Part shown: positions 10,501 to 16,693 of the stretch, in pieces | Position numbering within the stretch: position 1 is the stretch's first letter | Layout: the number at the start of each line of letters is the position of its first letter | Assembly (NCBI RefSeq): GCF_009939005.1 | Contig: NZ_JAACJS010000015.1 | Span: 1,552,325-1,616,324, forward strand | DNA length: 64,000 nucleotides | Source: Sediminibacterium roseum | GTDB lineage: Bacteria; Bacteroidota; Bacteroidia; Chitinophagales; Chitinophagaceae | Direction of reading: 5' to 3' | The notes under the pieces: model-generated | The model's input: only the letters and a program-made list of their open reading frames with translations | What the model was told of the DNA's origin: nothing | Database searches by the model: none | Made by a program: the position numbers and the translations under genes

Positions 10501-10945
10501 ACACCTCACCTTCCACTGCGCTGAACCAGAATGAATCTGTGAAAGTATAGGCCAGTGCGCCAACAGCGCCGGCACCGATCATTGCAATGAGCTGCGGAGT
10601 GGACAAGGTTTTCTCACCCGACCGCCCCCACATTATTTTGCGCGCGAAATAGGTGATGCTCCAGAAAAGGAAAAGGATGGTGAAACCGCTCGAGAGGGCG
10701 CTCATCACATTTACCGCTTTGGCCGCCGTGAGCGGGTTGTCGCCAAAGGCAATGATGAAAACACGGCCCAGCAAAACAAACAAAGGCGCGCCCGGTGGAT
10801 GCGGGATCTGTACTTTGTAACAGGTACTCACAAATTCCCCGCAATCCCAAAAACTACCACCCGCTTCGGTTGTAAGAATGTAGACCGTGCAAGCGATGAG
10901 ACAAATGATCCAGCCGGAGATGTTGTTTATTTTTTTGTAATCCAT
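7565..10945 (-). CDS. DUF2723 / GT117-family membrane glycosyltransferase-like protein
   Basis: At 1126 residues, this protein has an N-terminal polytopic half with about a dozen hydrophobic helices. The DUF2723 signature lies at its start (TTEAGGSFWDCGEFVSTCYK and IPHPPGAPLFVLLGR), and a further membrane block sits near residues 560-720. A soluble, probably periplasmic, C-terminal region contains TMADNDTYPLWYAQEVEGI, also typical of the family. Family members are placed in glycosyltransferase family 117, and the vertebrate relative TMEM260 is a protein O-mannosyltransferase, so a role in O-glycosylation of exported proteins is a family-based inference. The length is normal for Bacteroidota. 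The gene appears to be transcribed alone, 139 bases downstream of the M56 gene on the same strand. Confidence 0.85.
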   Translation of the reverse strand: MDYKKINNISGWIICLIACTVYILTTEAGGSFWDCGEFVSTCYKVQIPHPPGAPLFVLLGRVFIIAFGDNPLTAAKAVNVMSALSSGFTILFLFWSITYFARKIMWGRSGEKTLSTPQLIAMIGAGAVGALAYTFTDSFWFSAVEGEVYAMSSFFIAIVFWCILKWDEQADEPHADKWLVFIFFLIGVSIGVHLLCLLNIPAIVMIWYFRKKHTVNHALVRKYFIRFVLIGGVLGVIGAYIGARSEAAAVNGLAVDGTVPALIFFGAAAVIGVLFLMERIGKKKNKNYSSVYIFIIIGVALEQFIQIGIIQYSVKVASKFDVLFVNSFNLPFFSGFAFFFLLLGLGIWYGLRIASRKQWPLLRLSMWGLVFILLGYSSYVTTMIRSNADTAVDMFNVDNPISLEGYLGREQYGDFPILYGQRFTARPVGYRETSDKFQKGDKGYNNIGKDFQYVFAPEDKMVFPRMWDMSNEQSHADYYADYLGLSKLKDGTYDVEKDNDGHPLKPNRADNISFFLNYQNYFMYVRYFLWNFSGRQNDLQGLVVRNTRDGNWITGISFIDNALYGNQDEMPDTLKNNKAHNKLLALPLILGLIGLFYHFKKRKTDALAATLLFYWTGLAILIYINQSGMQPRERDYAYAGSFYAFAIWIGLAVLYFVDLASKWDKALLKSILVPGAVAAALLAFLCMIAGLGGGIVAGLGIFILYAAVAAGLPYVLKFLRSPKAIVTTAVAISLFVPLLMAQQEWDDHDRSKKQLARDVARNYLESCAPNAILFTMADNDTYPLWYAQEVEGIRPDVRVVITTLISADWCINQLRYKINQSDPVDVIWSKEQIEGQKRNVAFYQPLSQFPQDKYYDLYDLMKNYIGDDKNVDERGYNILPVKRVSVPVDEKRVRANGTVNAGDSVVSSLQFEIPKTSLLKNDMAILNVIAANQWKRPIYFTMPFGELGFGNYLRRDGLTYRLVPVLQSPVNTDRVFDVVMNKFSYGNAHLPNVYFDELNRQQLNNLRRAAADLAEDLVAKGRTADAIKVLDKTDAGMREENMPYAMISRGDEHNRTSLFLLEACYRAGHKPLASKISAALKKGLQQEIRYYNNLSGNAATYMQYDLQHAQRMLNDLETMEKMKWSG

Positions 10946-11084
10946 GTTGAATGGTTTGTTGTTGGTTGATGTATTCTTTCTTTTTTACTTTATGGTTATC
11001 CTGTTTTTGTAAAACAAAAGGCAAAGCTCCGCCACGCTTCTAAAGAATCTCTTTAAAAACGGATTGTAAACCGATGTTTTTGGT

Positions 11085-12437
11085 CTATTCCCTGGTCAAC
11101 GATGCGGCATTGTTACTGGTTGCGCGTTGTGGCGGCGATTGTTCCCGGATCACCGGATCCTGCCCGGCTGCATCTTCCCTTGCAGACGTGTAACGGATGT
11201 TGTGTCCACCAGTACCGGTATGAATGGCGGTATTGTCGCTTTTTATTTTGTCTGCCTGGTAAAGTTGTTTTTGTGTTTTGTCTAAGTTGATCGTTACCTG
11301 CACGGAAAAGCTCTTGCTGGTTGCCGATGTGTCCATCAAAAAAGTGATCGCGTGGTTGCTGATGTTTTTGTAGCCGTATTCTTCCAGCAGGTTTTTCAAA
11401 CGCAGTTTTTCCTGGCTGATCAGGGATAAGCTCAGGGGGCCACCGGCTTTCAGGAAACTTTTGCCCTGTCCCTGGCGAACGATGCCCGCCACCTCTTCAT
11501 CGTTGATGTAAAAACTCAGGCTGCTCAGGCTGAACATTTCCGAAGACACCGAAGGCGAATCCGCCGCACGCCGCGGGGCGGGGCCGCTGAAAGCGAACAG
11601 CAGCAGGCAAACCAGCGGAACAAGGCACATGAATTTAAGCAGGTGTATTTTCCCCGTGCGCTCGCGGTTCATCATGTGGATCCTTTTTTTGAGAGAGGGG
11701 AACAATAAATTATTGGCGAGCGAATAAGGCATGGCGCCCGATACTTTCAATAATAAATACTGGTATCCTTCGCGGTTTGCACCTTTCTGTAAAACAGATT
11801 CGTCGGCGATGAATTCAAGGTTCTGCCTGATGGCGTGTTTCATGAACCACGCAAACGGGTTGAACCATTGCACAATGCAGAGCAGTTCTGAAAACAGCAT
11901 ATCCATCGTATGTTTCTGGGAAACGTGAACGATCTCATGCTCCATTATTTTTTCGAGTTCGGTTTCTTCGTATGCGTTGGCGTCAAGGTAAATGCTGTTG
12001 TAAAAAGAAAACGGGGCGGCGCAACCTTCCAGGTGATAGAGTTTGATGTCGCCATCGCTGATCAGCCTTGCTGCATCGCGCGTTTTGTAAAGGGAATAGA
12101 ACCGGAGGGCAAAACGAAGGAGAAAAAACAGCATTCCGGCAACGGGTATCCATATCAAATAAGACACAAGGTTCCATTGCGAAGCAGCAGGGGTAGCCAG
12201 GGTTTGATCGACAGAAGGGATCGCATCTGTAACAAAAAAGAGCACGTTGGCCGGTTTGAGTTCCTGCGGAAATTCCATCGGCAACAAAGGGATGGCCAGT
12301 GCGGCAACGGGAAACAGGAGAAGGAAGAAGCGGTTCCAGTTGTAGTAGGTCATTCTGCGGAGCAACAGGAAGTAAAACAGGTATCCCAATGCCAGGCAAA
12401 ACGAAGATTTCAGCAGGTAGGCAAATAACAATTGCAT
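11085..12437 (-). CDS. blaR1: M56-family membrane metallopeptidase, BlaR1-like sensor/antirepressor
   Basis: The 450-residue protein has four N-terminal membrane segments around residues 1-25, 35-50, 95-115 and 265-290. A zinc-protease HExxH motif (HEIVH, within EKIMEHEIVHVSQKH) lies in the cytoplasmic loop, followed by FNPFAWFMKHAIRQNLEFIADE, the usual M56/BlaR1 pattern. The C-terminal periplasmic part has no penicillin-binding SxxK domain, so the signal it senses need not be a beta-lactam. In the BlaR1/MecR1 scheme the activated protease leads to cleavage of the BlaI repressor. The gene follows blaI by 15 bases, forming a two-gene operon. No beta-lactamase is adjacent in the operon; the serine hydrolase at 6.2 kb is on the other strand. 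Confidence 0.88.
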   Translation of the reverse strand: MQLLFAYLLKSSFCLALGYLFYFLLLRRMTYYNWNRFFLLLFPVAALAIPLLPMEFPQELKPANVLFFVTDAIPSVDQTLATPAASQWNLVSYLIWIPVAGMLFFLLRFALRFYSLYKTRDAARLISDGDIKLYHLEGCAAPFSFYNSIYLDANAYEETELEKIMEHEIVHVSQKHTMDMLFSELLCIVQWFNPFAWFMKHAIRQNLEFIADESVLQKGANREGYQYLLLKVSGAMPYSLANNLLFPSLKKRIHMMNRERTGKIHLLKFMCLVPLVCLLLFAFSGPAPRRAADSPSVSSEMFSLSSLSFYINDEEVAGIVRQGQGKSFLKAGGPLSLSLISQEKLRLKNLLEEYGYKNISNHAITFLMDTSATSKSFSVQVTINLDKTQKQLYQADKIKSDNTAIHTGTGGHNIRYTSAREDAAGQDPVIREQSPPQRATSNNAASLTRE

Positions 12438-12452
12438 GGGTAATGGTTTTAG

Positions 12453-12812
12453 TTATTTTTTTTCTTCGATCATTTTGATGAGTTCCTGGAGTTCTTTTGG
12501 CTTGAGTTTTTTCTGTTCAATGAAAAAGTTCACCATCTCCTTGTAAGAGTTGTTGAAATAATTTTTCGCAAACCCCTGCATCAGTTTCTGTTTGTATACT
12601 TCTTCGGATACCAGGGGTTTGTACAGGTAGTTGTTACCGATCAGGCGACTGCTGAGAAAATTCTTTTTCTCCAGGTTTTTTACGGTTGAGGCCAGCGTTG
12701 TATACGGCGGGCGCGGTTGGGGCAGGTATTCAAGAAATGCCTTGATGTTGTTTTCGCCGGCGTTCCAGATGGCCTGCATCACTTCTTCTTCCTGTTTGGT
12801 CAGTTTCTCCAT
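12453..12812 (-). CDS. blaI: BlaI/MecI-family winged-helix repressor
   Basis: The protein is 119 residues, the standard family length. It begins MEKLTKQEEEVMQAIW and continues with PYTTLASTVKNLEKKNFL, the recognition-helix region of BlaI/MecI proteins, followed by a C-terminal dimerisation and protease-target region ending in KKLKPKELQELIKMIEEKK. It should repress its own operon and perhaps other genes until cleaved in response to the downstream M56 protease. Two adjacent matching dyads lie just upstream of the start, at 12820-12853, as expected for autoregulation. Confidence 0.93.
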   Translation of the reverse strand: MEKLTKQEEEVMQAIWNAGENNIKAFLEYLPQPRPPYTTLASTVKNLEKKNFLSSRLIGNNYLYKPLVSEEVYKQKLMQGFAKNYFNNSYKEMVNFFIEQKKLKPKELQELIKMIEEKK

Positions 12813-12819
12813 GATAATC

Positions 12820-12853
12820 TACGATGAGTTCGTAAATCTACGAATATTTCGTA
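12820..12853 (-). promoter_or_regulatory. Tandem BlaI operator pair
   Basis: There are two 15-base dyads of the form TACGA-N5-TCGTA, at 12820-12834 and 12839-12853, separated by four bases. They start 8 bases upstream of the blaI start codon. The half sites are identical in all four arms. This matches the dyad size and TA-rich half sites used by BlaI/MecI repressors, so autoregulation is the natural reading. Confidence 0.8.
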
Positions 12854-12955
12854 AACCGCAAAAAATAATCGGCGCGCAGCCGGGCTTTAACTTTTTGTTA
12901 GCGTGGAGACAGCGGATGGATGAAAGGGCGGCGCAGCAACCGGCAGGCTGCATTG

Positions 12956-12999
12956 AAAAAGCCGTTCATACGCGGCTGTATTGCGCATTTGAACGGCTT
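12956..12999 (-). terminator. Intrinsic terminator for the TPR gene
   Basis: Ten-base complementary arms at 12959-12968 and 12990-12999 are followed on the minus strand by five T. It lies 34 bases past the stop of the minus-strand TPR gene and before the blaI promoter region. Confidence 0.75.
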
Positions 13000-13032
13000 C
13001 CTGTAATAAAGATTCACGGATGAACGCAAACC

Positions 13033-13683
13033 TTATCCCGGCATTCTCGAAATGTATTTCTCGATCTCTTTTACCTGGTCGAGCACCTGTTTGGTTTTCG
13101 GTTTGCAGGCTTTGGCGCGGCGGAAAAAATCTTTAGCGGCGCGGAACTCCCTTTTGTTCATAAAGATCTGGCACATGCTCAGGTAAGCCACGGCCTCGCT
13201 CTCTTTATCTGGAATACCTGCGCGGATAGCGGCGCGGATGTAGTTTTCACCCTGTTTCAGGTCGCCACGCTGCATGGCCATCATACCCAATTGCAATTTA
13301 TTGGCGCCCTCTGCTTCGGGCATCGGCGAGCCCAGGTCGGAACTTTTTTTGAGGTGTTTTTCGGCTGCATCAAAATCCTGGTTCATCATGGCCAGGTTGC
13401 CCTTGATGGTATAGAAGGTGGAGCGGACAGGTTTATACAGCAGGTTGGGCCACCAGATGCTGTTGAGGATCCGGTTTACTTCTTCCACGTTGCCGGCTTC
13501 CATCGGCTCCTGTATAAGACGCATGGGGCCGATGAACAGATGGCTCGCAATAGCGATCACCCCTAAGAAATATAAAACAAAAGCGGGCCAGAAACCACTG
13601 TACACGTTCACGAACACTGCCAGCGCCAAAGAAAATAAACCCAGCCAGAAACGGTATTTGATCAAAAGATTGTAAAACTTCAT
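13033..13683 (-). CDS. Membrane-anchored tetratricopeptide protein
   Basis: The 216-residue form begins at the ATG at 13683; an upstream ATG at 13734 would add 17 unlikely residues. Two closely spaced hydrophobic helices (about residues 12-30 and 32-52) are followed by helical TPR-like repeats, for example NLAMMNQDFDAAEKHLKKS and AYLSMCQIFMNKREFRAAKD. It is probably a small inner-membrane protein whose repeats face the cytoplasm and bind partners. No specific function is recognised. The gene stands alone with its own terminator. Confidence 0.75.
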   Translation of the reverse strand: MKFYNLLIKYRFWLGLFSLALAVFVNVYSGFWPAFVLYFLGVIAIASHLFIGPMRLIQEPMEAGNVEEVNRILNSIWWPNLLYKPVRSTFYTIKGNLAMMNQDFDAAEKHLKKSSDLGSPMPEAEGANKLQLGMMAMQRGDLKQGENYIRAAIRAGIPDKESEAVAYLSMCQIFMNKREFRAAKDFFRRAKACKPKTKQVLDQVKEIEKYISRMPG

Positions 13684-13746
13684 AATGCCGCAAAGATAAA
13701 GAAAGTTGGGCGTTTGGAAACAGTGGCGCGCCAAAGGCCCAACTGC

Positions 13747-14211
13747 TTAGTTCTTTGCGTCGTTCACCTCGATGAAATATCCGTCGGGGTCGTTGACCCA
13801 GACTTGTTTTACACCATCCACCCGCGTAGTGATGAGACCGGGCTCGCCCTTGGCATTGACCCAGGAAATGTTGCGGGCCCTGATCCTGGCAACAAAATCA
13901 TCCACCGATGCCACGCTGAAGCACATGTGGTTATTGAGAAAATATTCTTTGGGTTTATCCGCTCCCGCGATCACATGCAGGGCCACACCGGGCGCGATGG
14001 AATACCACGCATGTTTGTTATCGTGAAATGGTTCCGGGATCGTATCCAGCTGGAACACATTGCTGTAAAAATCGACCGTACGCTGCAGGTTGGTCACATA
14101 AATAGCAAGGTGGTTGAGCACCGCTTTGGGTTTGTTTCCTGATTGCGCATTTGCATTTCCTGTTGTAAGAAAAAACGCGGCCAGCAGAAAACAGTAAATG
14201 ATTTGTTTCAT
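13747..14211 (-). CDS. Exported VOC/glyoxalase-fold protein
   Basis: The protein is 154 residues, with a signal peptide (MKQIIYCFLLAAFFLTTGNA, then NAQ) followed by one vicinal-oxygen-chelate domain. The domain has the usual elements: LNHLAIYVTNLQRTVDFYSNVF, a mid-domain HMCFSV strand, and VWVNDPDGYFIEVND at the end. Candidate metal ligands are His in LNHLAIYV, His in NNHMCF and Glu in YFIEVND. VOC proteins are usually cytosolic lyases or dioxygenases, so periplasmic location is unusual. The substrate is unknown. Confidence 0.82.
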   Translation of the reverse strand: MKQIIYCFLLAAFFLTTGNANAQSGNKPKAVLNHLAIYVTNLQRTVDFYSNVFQLDTIPEPFHDNKHAWYSIAPGVALHVIAGADKPKEYFLNNHMCFSVASVDDFVARIRARNISWVNAKGEPGLITTRVDGVKQVWVNDPDGYFIEVNDAKN

Positions 14212-14349
14212 ATATGGATTTGAAGATTGAATGTAGGAAGAATTTGGTTGCGGCAGGTCATAAGCTTAGGCGCCCCGTCTATGACTTCACACCGCAAACT
14301 GCTTTTTGTTTTCAGCCCTGATTGGCATAATTTTTTAACCTTCTGCGCC

Positions 14350-15144
14350 ATGGACATGGATAAATTTTACGACAAAGCCCTCACCTGGCTCGTAAATGCG
14401 GGGCCGCGTGTGTTGCTGGCCCTGGTGGTGTTCTTTGCAGGGCAATGGCTGATCCGCCTGCTTAGAAAATGGACGCACCGATCCATGCAGCAGAAAAATT
14501 TCGCTCCCTCGCTCCGGCCTTTTTTACTGGGATTGCTGTTTACCACGCTGCAGGTCTTACTGGTGATCGCCATCATGCAGATCCTGGGAATCGAGATGAG
14601 TATTTTCGCTGCGCTGATCGCATCCGTAGGTGTGGCGGCCGGTCTCGCTTTGTCGGGCACCCTGCAGAATTTTACCAGCGGTATATTGATCCTTGTGCTC
14701 AAACCTTACCGGGTAGGTGACAATGTTCTGGCACAGGGACAGGAGGGAACCGTTGATTCGATTCAATTGTTTTACACGGTCATCAAAACATATGACAACC
14801 GCACCGTGATCATCCCCAACAGCAAATTATCGAATGAACAGATCGTCAACCTGAGCCGGGAGGGCACCAGGCGCCTGGATACGGAGATGAAAGTGGCGTT
14901 TCCGGTCCCATTTGAGCAGATCCGTTCCGTGGTGGAGACCGCGATCAGATCGCGCAGTGCTGTGCTGCAGTCGCCGGCCTACAGGATCGGGGTATCGCAC
15001 ATCGACCCTGATTGTTACCGCATCATCATCAATCTCTGGCTTCCGGCACATGGTTTTGAAGACGAGCGCCAGGGTTTCCGCGAGGCATTGCTGAAAGCGC
15101 TTGTTGCATCAGGCATCAAACTGCCCGATGCGATCCATCTATAA
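14350..15144 (+). CDS. mscS: Small-conductance mechanosensitive channel, MscS family
   Basis: The 264-residue protein starts at the ATG at 14350 (MDMDKFYDKALTWLVNAG). A further upstream TTG would add 41 poorly supported residues. Three membrane helices fill residues 1-115, and the pore helix reads ASVGVAAGLALSGTLQNFTS, the Gly/Ala-rich MscS TM3 pattern. A cytoplasmic beta domain follows with KPYRVGDNV and VIIPNSKLSNEQIVNLS, then a C-terminal alpha/beta domain. It would open under membrane tension to release solutes during osmotic downshock. Length is close to the E. coli protein. The small acidic gene follows 17 bases later and may be cotranscribed. Confidence 0.92.
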   Translation: MDMDKFYDKALTWLVNAGPRVLLALVVFFAGQWLIRLLRKWTHRSMQQKNFAPSLRPFLLGLLFTTLQVLLVIAIMQILGIEMSIFAALIASVGVAAGLALSGTLQNFTSGILILVLKPYRVGDNVLAQGQEGTVDSIQLFYTVIKTYDNRTVIIPNSKLSNEQIVNLSREGTRRLDTEMKVAFPVPFEQIRSVVETAIRSRSAVLQSPAYRIGVSHIDPDCYRIIINLWLPAHGFEDERQGFREALLKALVASGIKLPDAIHL

Positions 15145-15161
15145 ACCTTAAAACAATCCAT

Positions 15162-15350
15162 ATGACAACCGATAAACCAGGCAGCGACAAGCCCCAAGAC
15201 CAGCTTTCCGGCCCGCAGGGCGTAGACAAGGCCCCGGGAGAAGATGCCGCCGATCATCCGGAGGAGGGCCTCACCATCCAGGACAGTCAAAAGGCCAAAA
15301 AGGTAGATGCCGATCCCCAGGAAGAGAATAAAAAGCCGGCCCATCCTTAA
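15162..15350 (+). CDS. Small acidic, disordered hypothetical protein
   Basis: The 62-residue protein is very rich in Asp, Glu, Lys, Pro and Gln, with no hydrophobic core, no Cys and no membrane segment, so it is probably intrinsically disordered. It lies 17 bases after mscS on the same strand, and its ATG and reading frame are clean. Compact hydrophilic stress-type proteins of this kind are common in soil Bacteroidota, but no family is recognised. Coding status is likely but unproven. Confidence 0.55.
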   Translation: MTTDKPGSDKPQDQLSGPQGVDKAPGEDAADHPEEGLTIQDSQKAKKVDADPQEENKKPAHP

Positions 15351-15410
15351 AACCAGGCAGGCAGCTCTTGTTATATCCCCGCCAGACCCCTATTTTTGCG
15401 CTCCAATTAT

Positions 15411-15442
15411 TAATTATTAGTTCCTAATTGCTAATTAATAAT
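15411..15442. repeat. AT-rich TAATT-type degenerate direct repeat
   Basis: Short imperfect AATTA/TAATT repeats like those at 499-539 end three bases before the tRNA-Arg gene. They may include the tRNA promoter's AT-rich upstream part. Confidence 0.4.
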
Positions 15443-15445
15443 GCT

Positions 15446-15517
15446 GGTCCCGTAGTTCAATGGATAGAATAGAAGTTTCCTAAACTTTAGATACAAGTTC
15501 GATTCTTGTCGGGACTA
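15446..15517 (+). tRNA. tRNA-Arg(CCT)
   Basis: The 72 bases fold as a cloverleaf. The acceptor arm is GGTCCCG with CGGGACT (first pair G-T wobble) and the discriminator is A. The anticodon stem GAAGT/ACTTT encloses the loop TTCCTAA, giving anticodon CCT (Arg, codon AGG). The T arm is ACAAG-TTCGATT-CTTGT. No CCA is encoded. An intrinsic terminator follows within five bases. The gene is the apparent source of the partial copies in the downstream array. Confidence 0.92.
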
Positions 15518-15521
15518 CATC

Positions 15522-15554
15522 GCCCACCGAAGCTTTAGCGCAGGTGGGCTTTTT
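15522..15554 (+). terminator. tRNA-Arg terminator
   Basis: Seven-base arms GCCCACC (15522-15528) and GGTGGGC (15543-15549) are followed by five T. The same hairpin recurs, with rising divergence, at about 15644, 15767 and 15884. Confidence 0.85.
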
Positions 15555-15912
15555 GTTTATTAAGCTATCAATGGATAGAATATCCCCACAGTACTGTGGG
15601 GACTAAACTTTAGATACAAGTTCGATTCTTGTCGGGACTACTCGCCCACCGAAGCTTTAGCGCAGGTGGGCTTTTTGTTTATTAAGCTATCAATGGATAG
15701 AATATCCCCACAGTACTGTGGGGACTAAACTTTAGATACAAGTTCGATTCTTATCGGGACTACATCGTCCAGCGAAGCTTAGCGCAGGTGGGCTTTTTGT
15801 TTGTTAGCTTCAATGGATAGAATATCCGCCAAGTCTGTGGGGACAAAACTTTAGATACAATTTTGGATGTTACCGGAACTAAATCACCAGCGATGCATTA
15901 GCTTAAGTGGGC
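15522..15912 (+). repeat. Decaying tandem array of partial tRNA-Arg plus terminator units
   Basis: Units of about 122, 123 and 117 bases follow the tRNA. Each has the terminator hairpin, a T-rich stretch, the 3' part of the tRNA D arm (TCAATGGATAGAATA), a short insert, and then the tRNA sequence from the anticodon 3' side through the T arm and acceptor 3' strand. In units 1 and 2 the insert is a perfect 20-base palindrome (15583-15602 and 15705-15724, centre ACAGTACTGT) that replaces the anticodon 5' part. The 5' acceptor strand is missing, so these cannot be working tRNAs. Units 1 and 2 are nearly identical, while unit 3 (palindrome region about 15825-15843, then a mutated T arm) is heavily changed. 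Divergence therefore grows with distance from the tRNA. Confidence 0.88.
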
Positions 15913-15950
15913 TCATACTTGAATATCATCCATAATGCAGATGTTTGTTT

Positions 15951-15974
15951 GTTGTTGGTCGGGCGACCAACAAC
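15951..15974. terminator. Hairpin downstream of the toxin-antitoxin pair
   Basis: Complementary arms of 10-11 bases (15951-15961 and 15964-15974) lie 10 bases past the toxin stop on the minus strand. No T run follows on that strand, so it may stabilise the 3' end or end transcription weakly. Confidence 0.45.
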
Positions 15975-15984
15975 GGCGAAAGCT

Positions 15985-16320
15985 TTAGAGGTCTAGCACT
16001 ATCTGAAGGTTTCGTTTTAACGAACTTGCTTGTTCTTTTGTCAATCTGGCGACCTTTTCTATTAAACGCTTGTTATCAATAGCACGGATCTGGTCAACCA
16101 AAACATCACTTGCCTTTTCGAGCTGTGACTTTTTGAGATGCACGCGCAATATTTCAAGTTCGGGCTGCACATTTGTTGTGATTGGGCAAACGATCGTTGA
16201 AGGATGCTCGCCGTTTAACAAATTGGTCTGGATAACGACAACAGGGCGGATTTTACCCGGCTCAGTTCCTTTAGCCGGGTTGAGGTTGGCCAGCCAGATG
16301 TCAAACTGATTAATTTTCAT
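15985..16320 (-). CDS. PemK/MazF-family endoribonuclease toxin
   Basis: The 111-residue form begins at the ATG at 16320. It has the MazF/PemK fold signature: FDIWLANLNPAKGTEPGKIR then PVVVIQTN at the N-terminus, a middle IVCPITTN strand, and LVDQIRAIDNKRL near the end. Family members are sequence-specific mRNA interferases kept inactive by a cognate antitoxin. The start overlaps the end of the antitoxin gene by 11 bases, the usual antitoxin-first order. It sits next to the tRNA-derived array, a location where mobile islands often insert. Confidence 0.9.
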   Translation of the reverse strand: MKINQFDIWLANLNPAKGTEPGKIRPVVVIQTNLLNGEHPSTIVCPITTNVQPELEILRVHLKKSQLEKASDVLVDQIRAIDNKRLIEKVARLTKEQASSLKRNLQIVLDL

Positions 16321-16540
16321 CAACGAGTTGTTCAAATTCACGTAAAATATCCATAGAGTCCTTTCTCGAAAGCCTGGACTCTTTCAGCAACTTTTTCTTA
16401 AGGATTTGCCTTTTGTTAAAAAGATTATAGAGGTTTACCGCCTCATTGATATACCTGTTCCTGGGAAGTTTCAATTGATGGGTGATGTTCTCTGCCTCGT
16501 CAAAAATTGTATCATCAAGTTTTAGGGAAAGCGTCTTCAT
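16310..16540 (-). CDS. Antitoxin partner of the PemK/MazF toxin
   Basis: The 76-residue protein starts at the ATG at 16540 (MKTLSLKLDDTIFDEAENIT); an upstream reading-frame extension to 16657 is Cys/His-rich and not typical. The N-terminal KTLSLKLDD strand with a following helix pair (PRNRYINEAVNLYN) looks like a ribbon-helix-helix DNA-binding domain. The C-terminal acidic helix (ILREFEQLVDEN) would bind the toxin. It is expected to autoregulate the pair. Confidence 0.8.
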   Translation of the reverse strand: MKTLSLKLDDTIFDEAENITHQLKLPRNRYINEAVNLYNLFNKRQILKKKLLKESRLSRKDSMDILREFEQLVDEN

Positions 16541-16693
16541 AAAATCGATTTGTTCAAAGGTATATACTATTTGTATATACTCCAAATTAATAAGGGAACA
16601 TTGTTGCGCGTGGCCATGGCCACAACCACTCTTCCGAAAACAAAAAGGGCACTGCATCGCAGCGCCCCTTCTTGCTTGTTTTTCTGTCTTGCC

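Noticed and set aside
15569..15641. Second and third functional tRNA genes
   Set aside because: The copies lack the 5' acceptor strand and the anticodon 5' side, which is replaced by a palindrome.
15522..15912. CRISPR array
   Set aside because: The repeated units are 117-123 bases, contain tRNA pieces and terminators, and there are no short uniform repeats with unique spacers and no cas genes.
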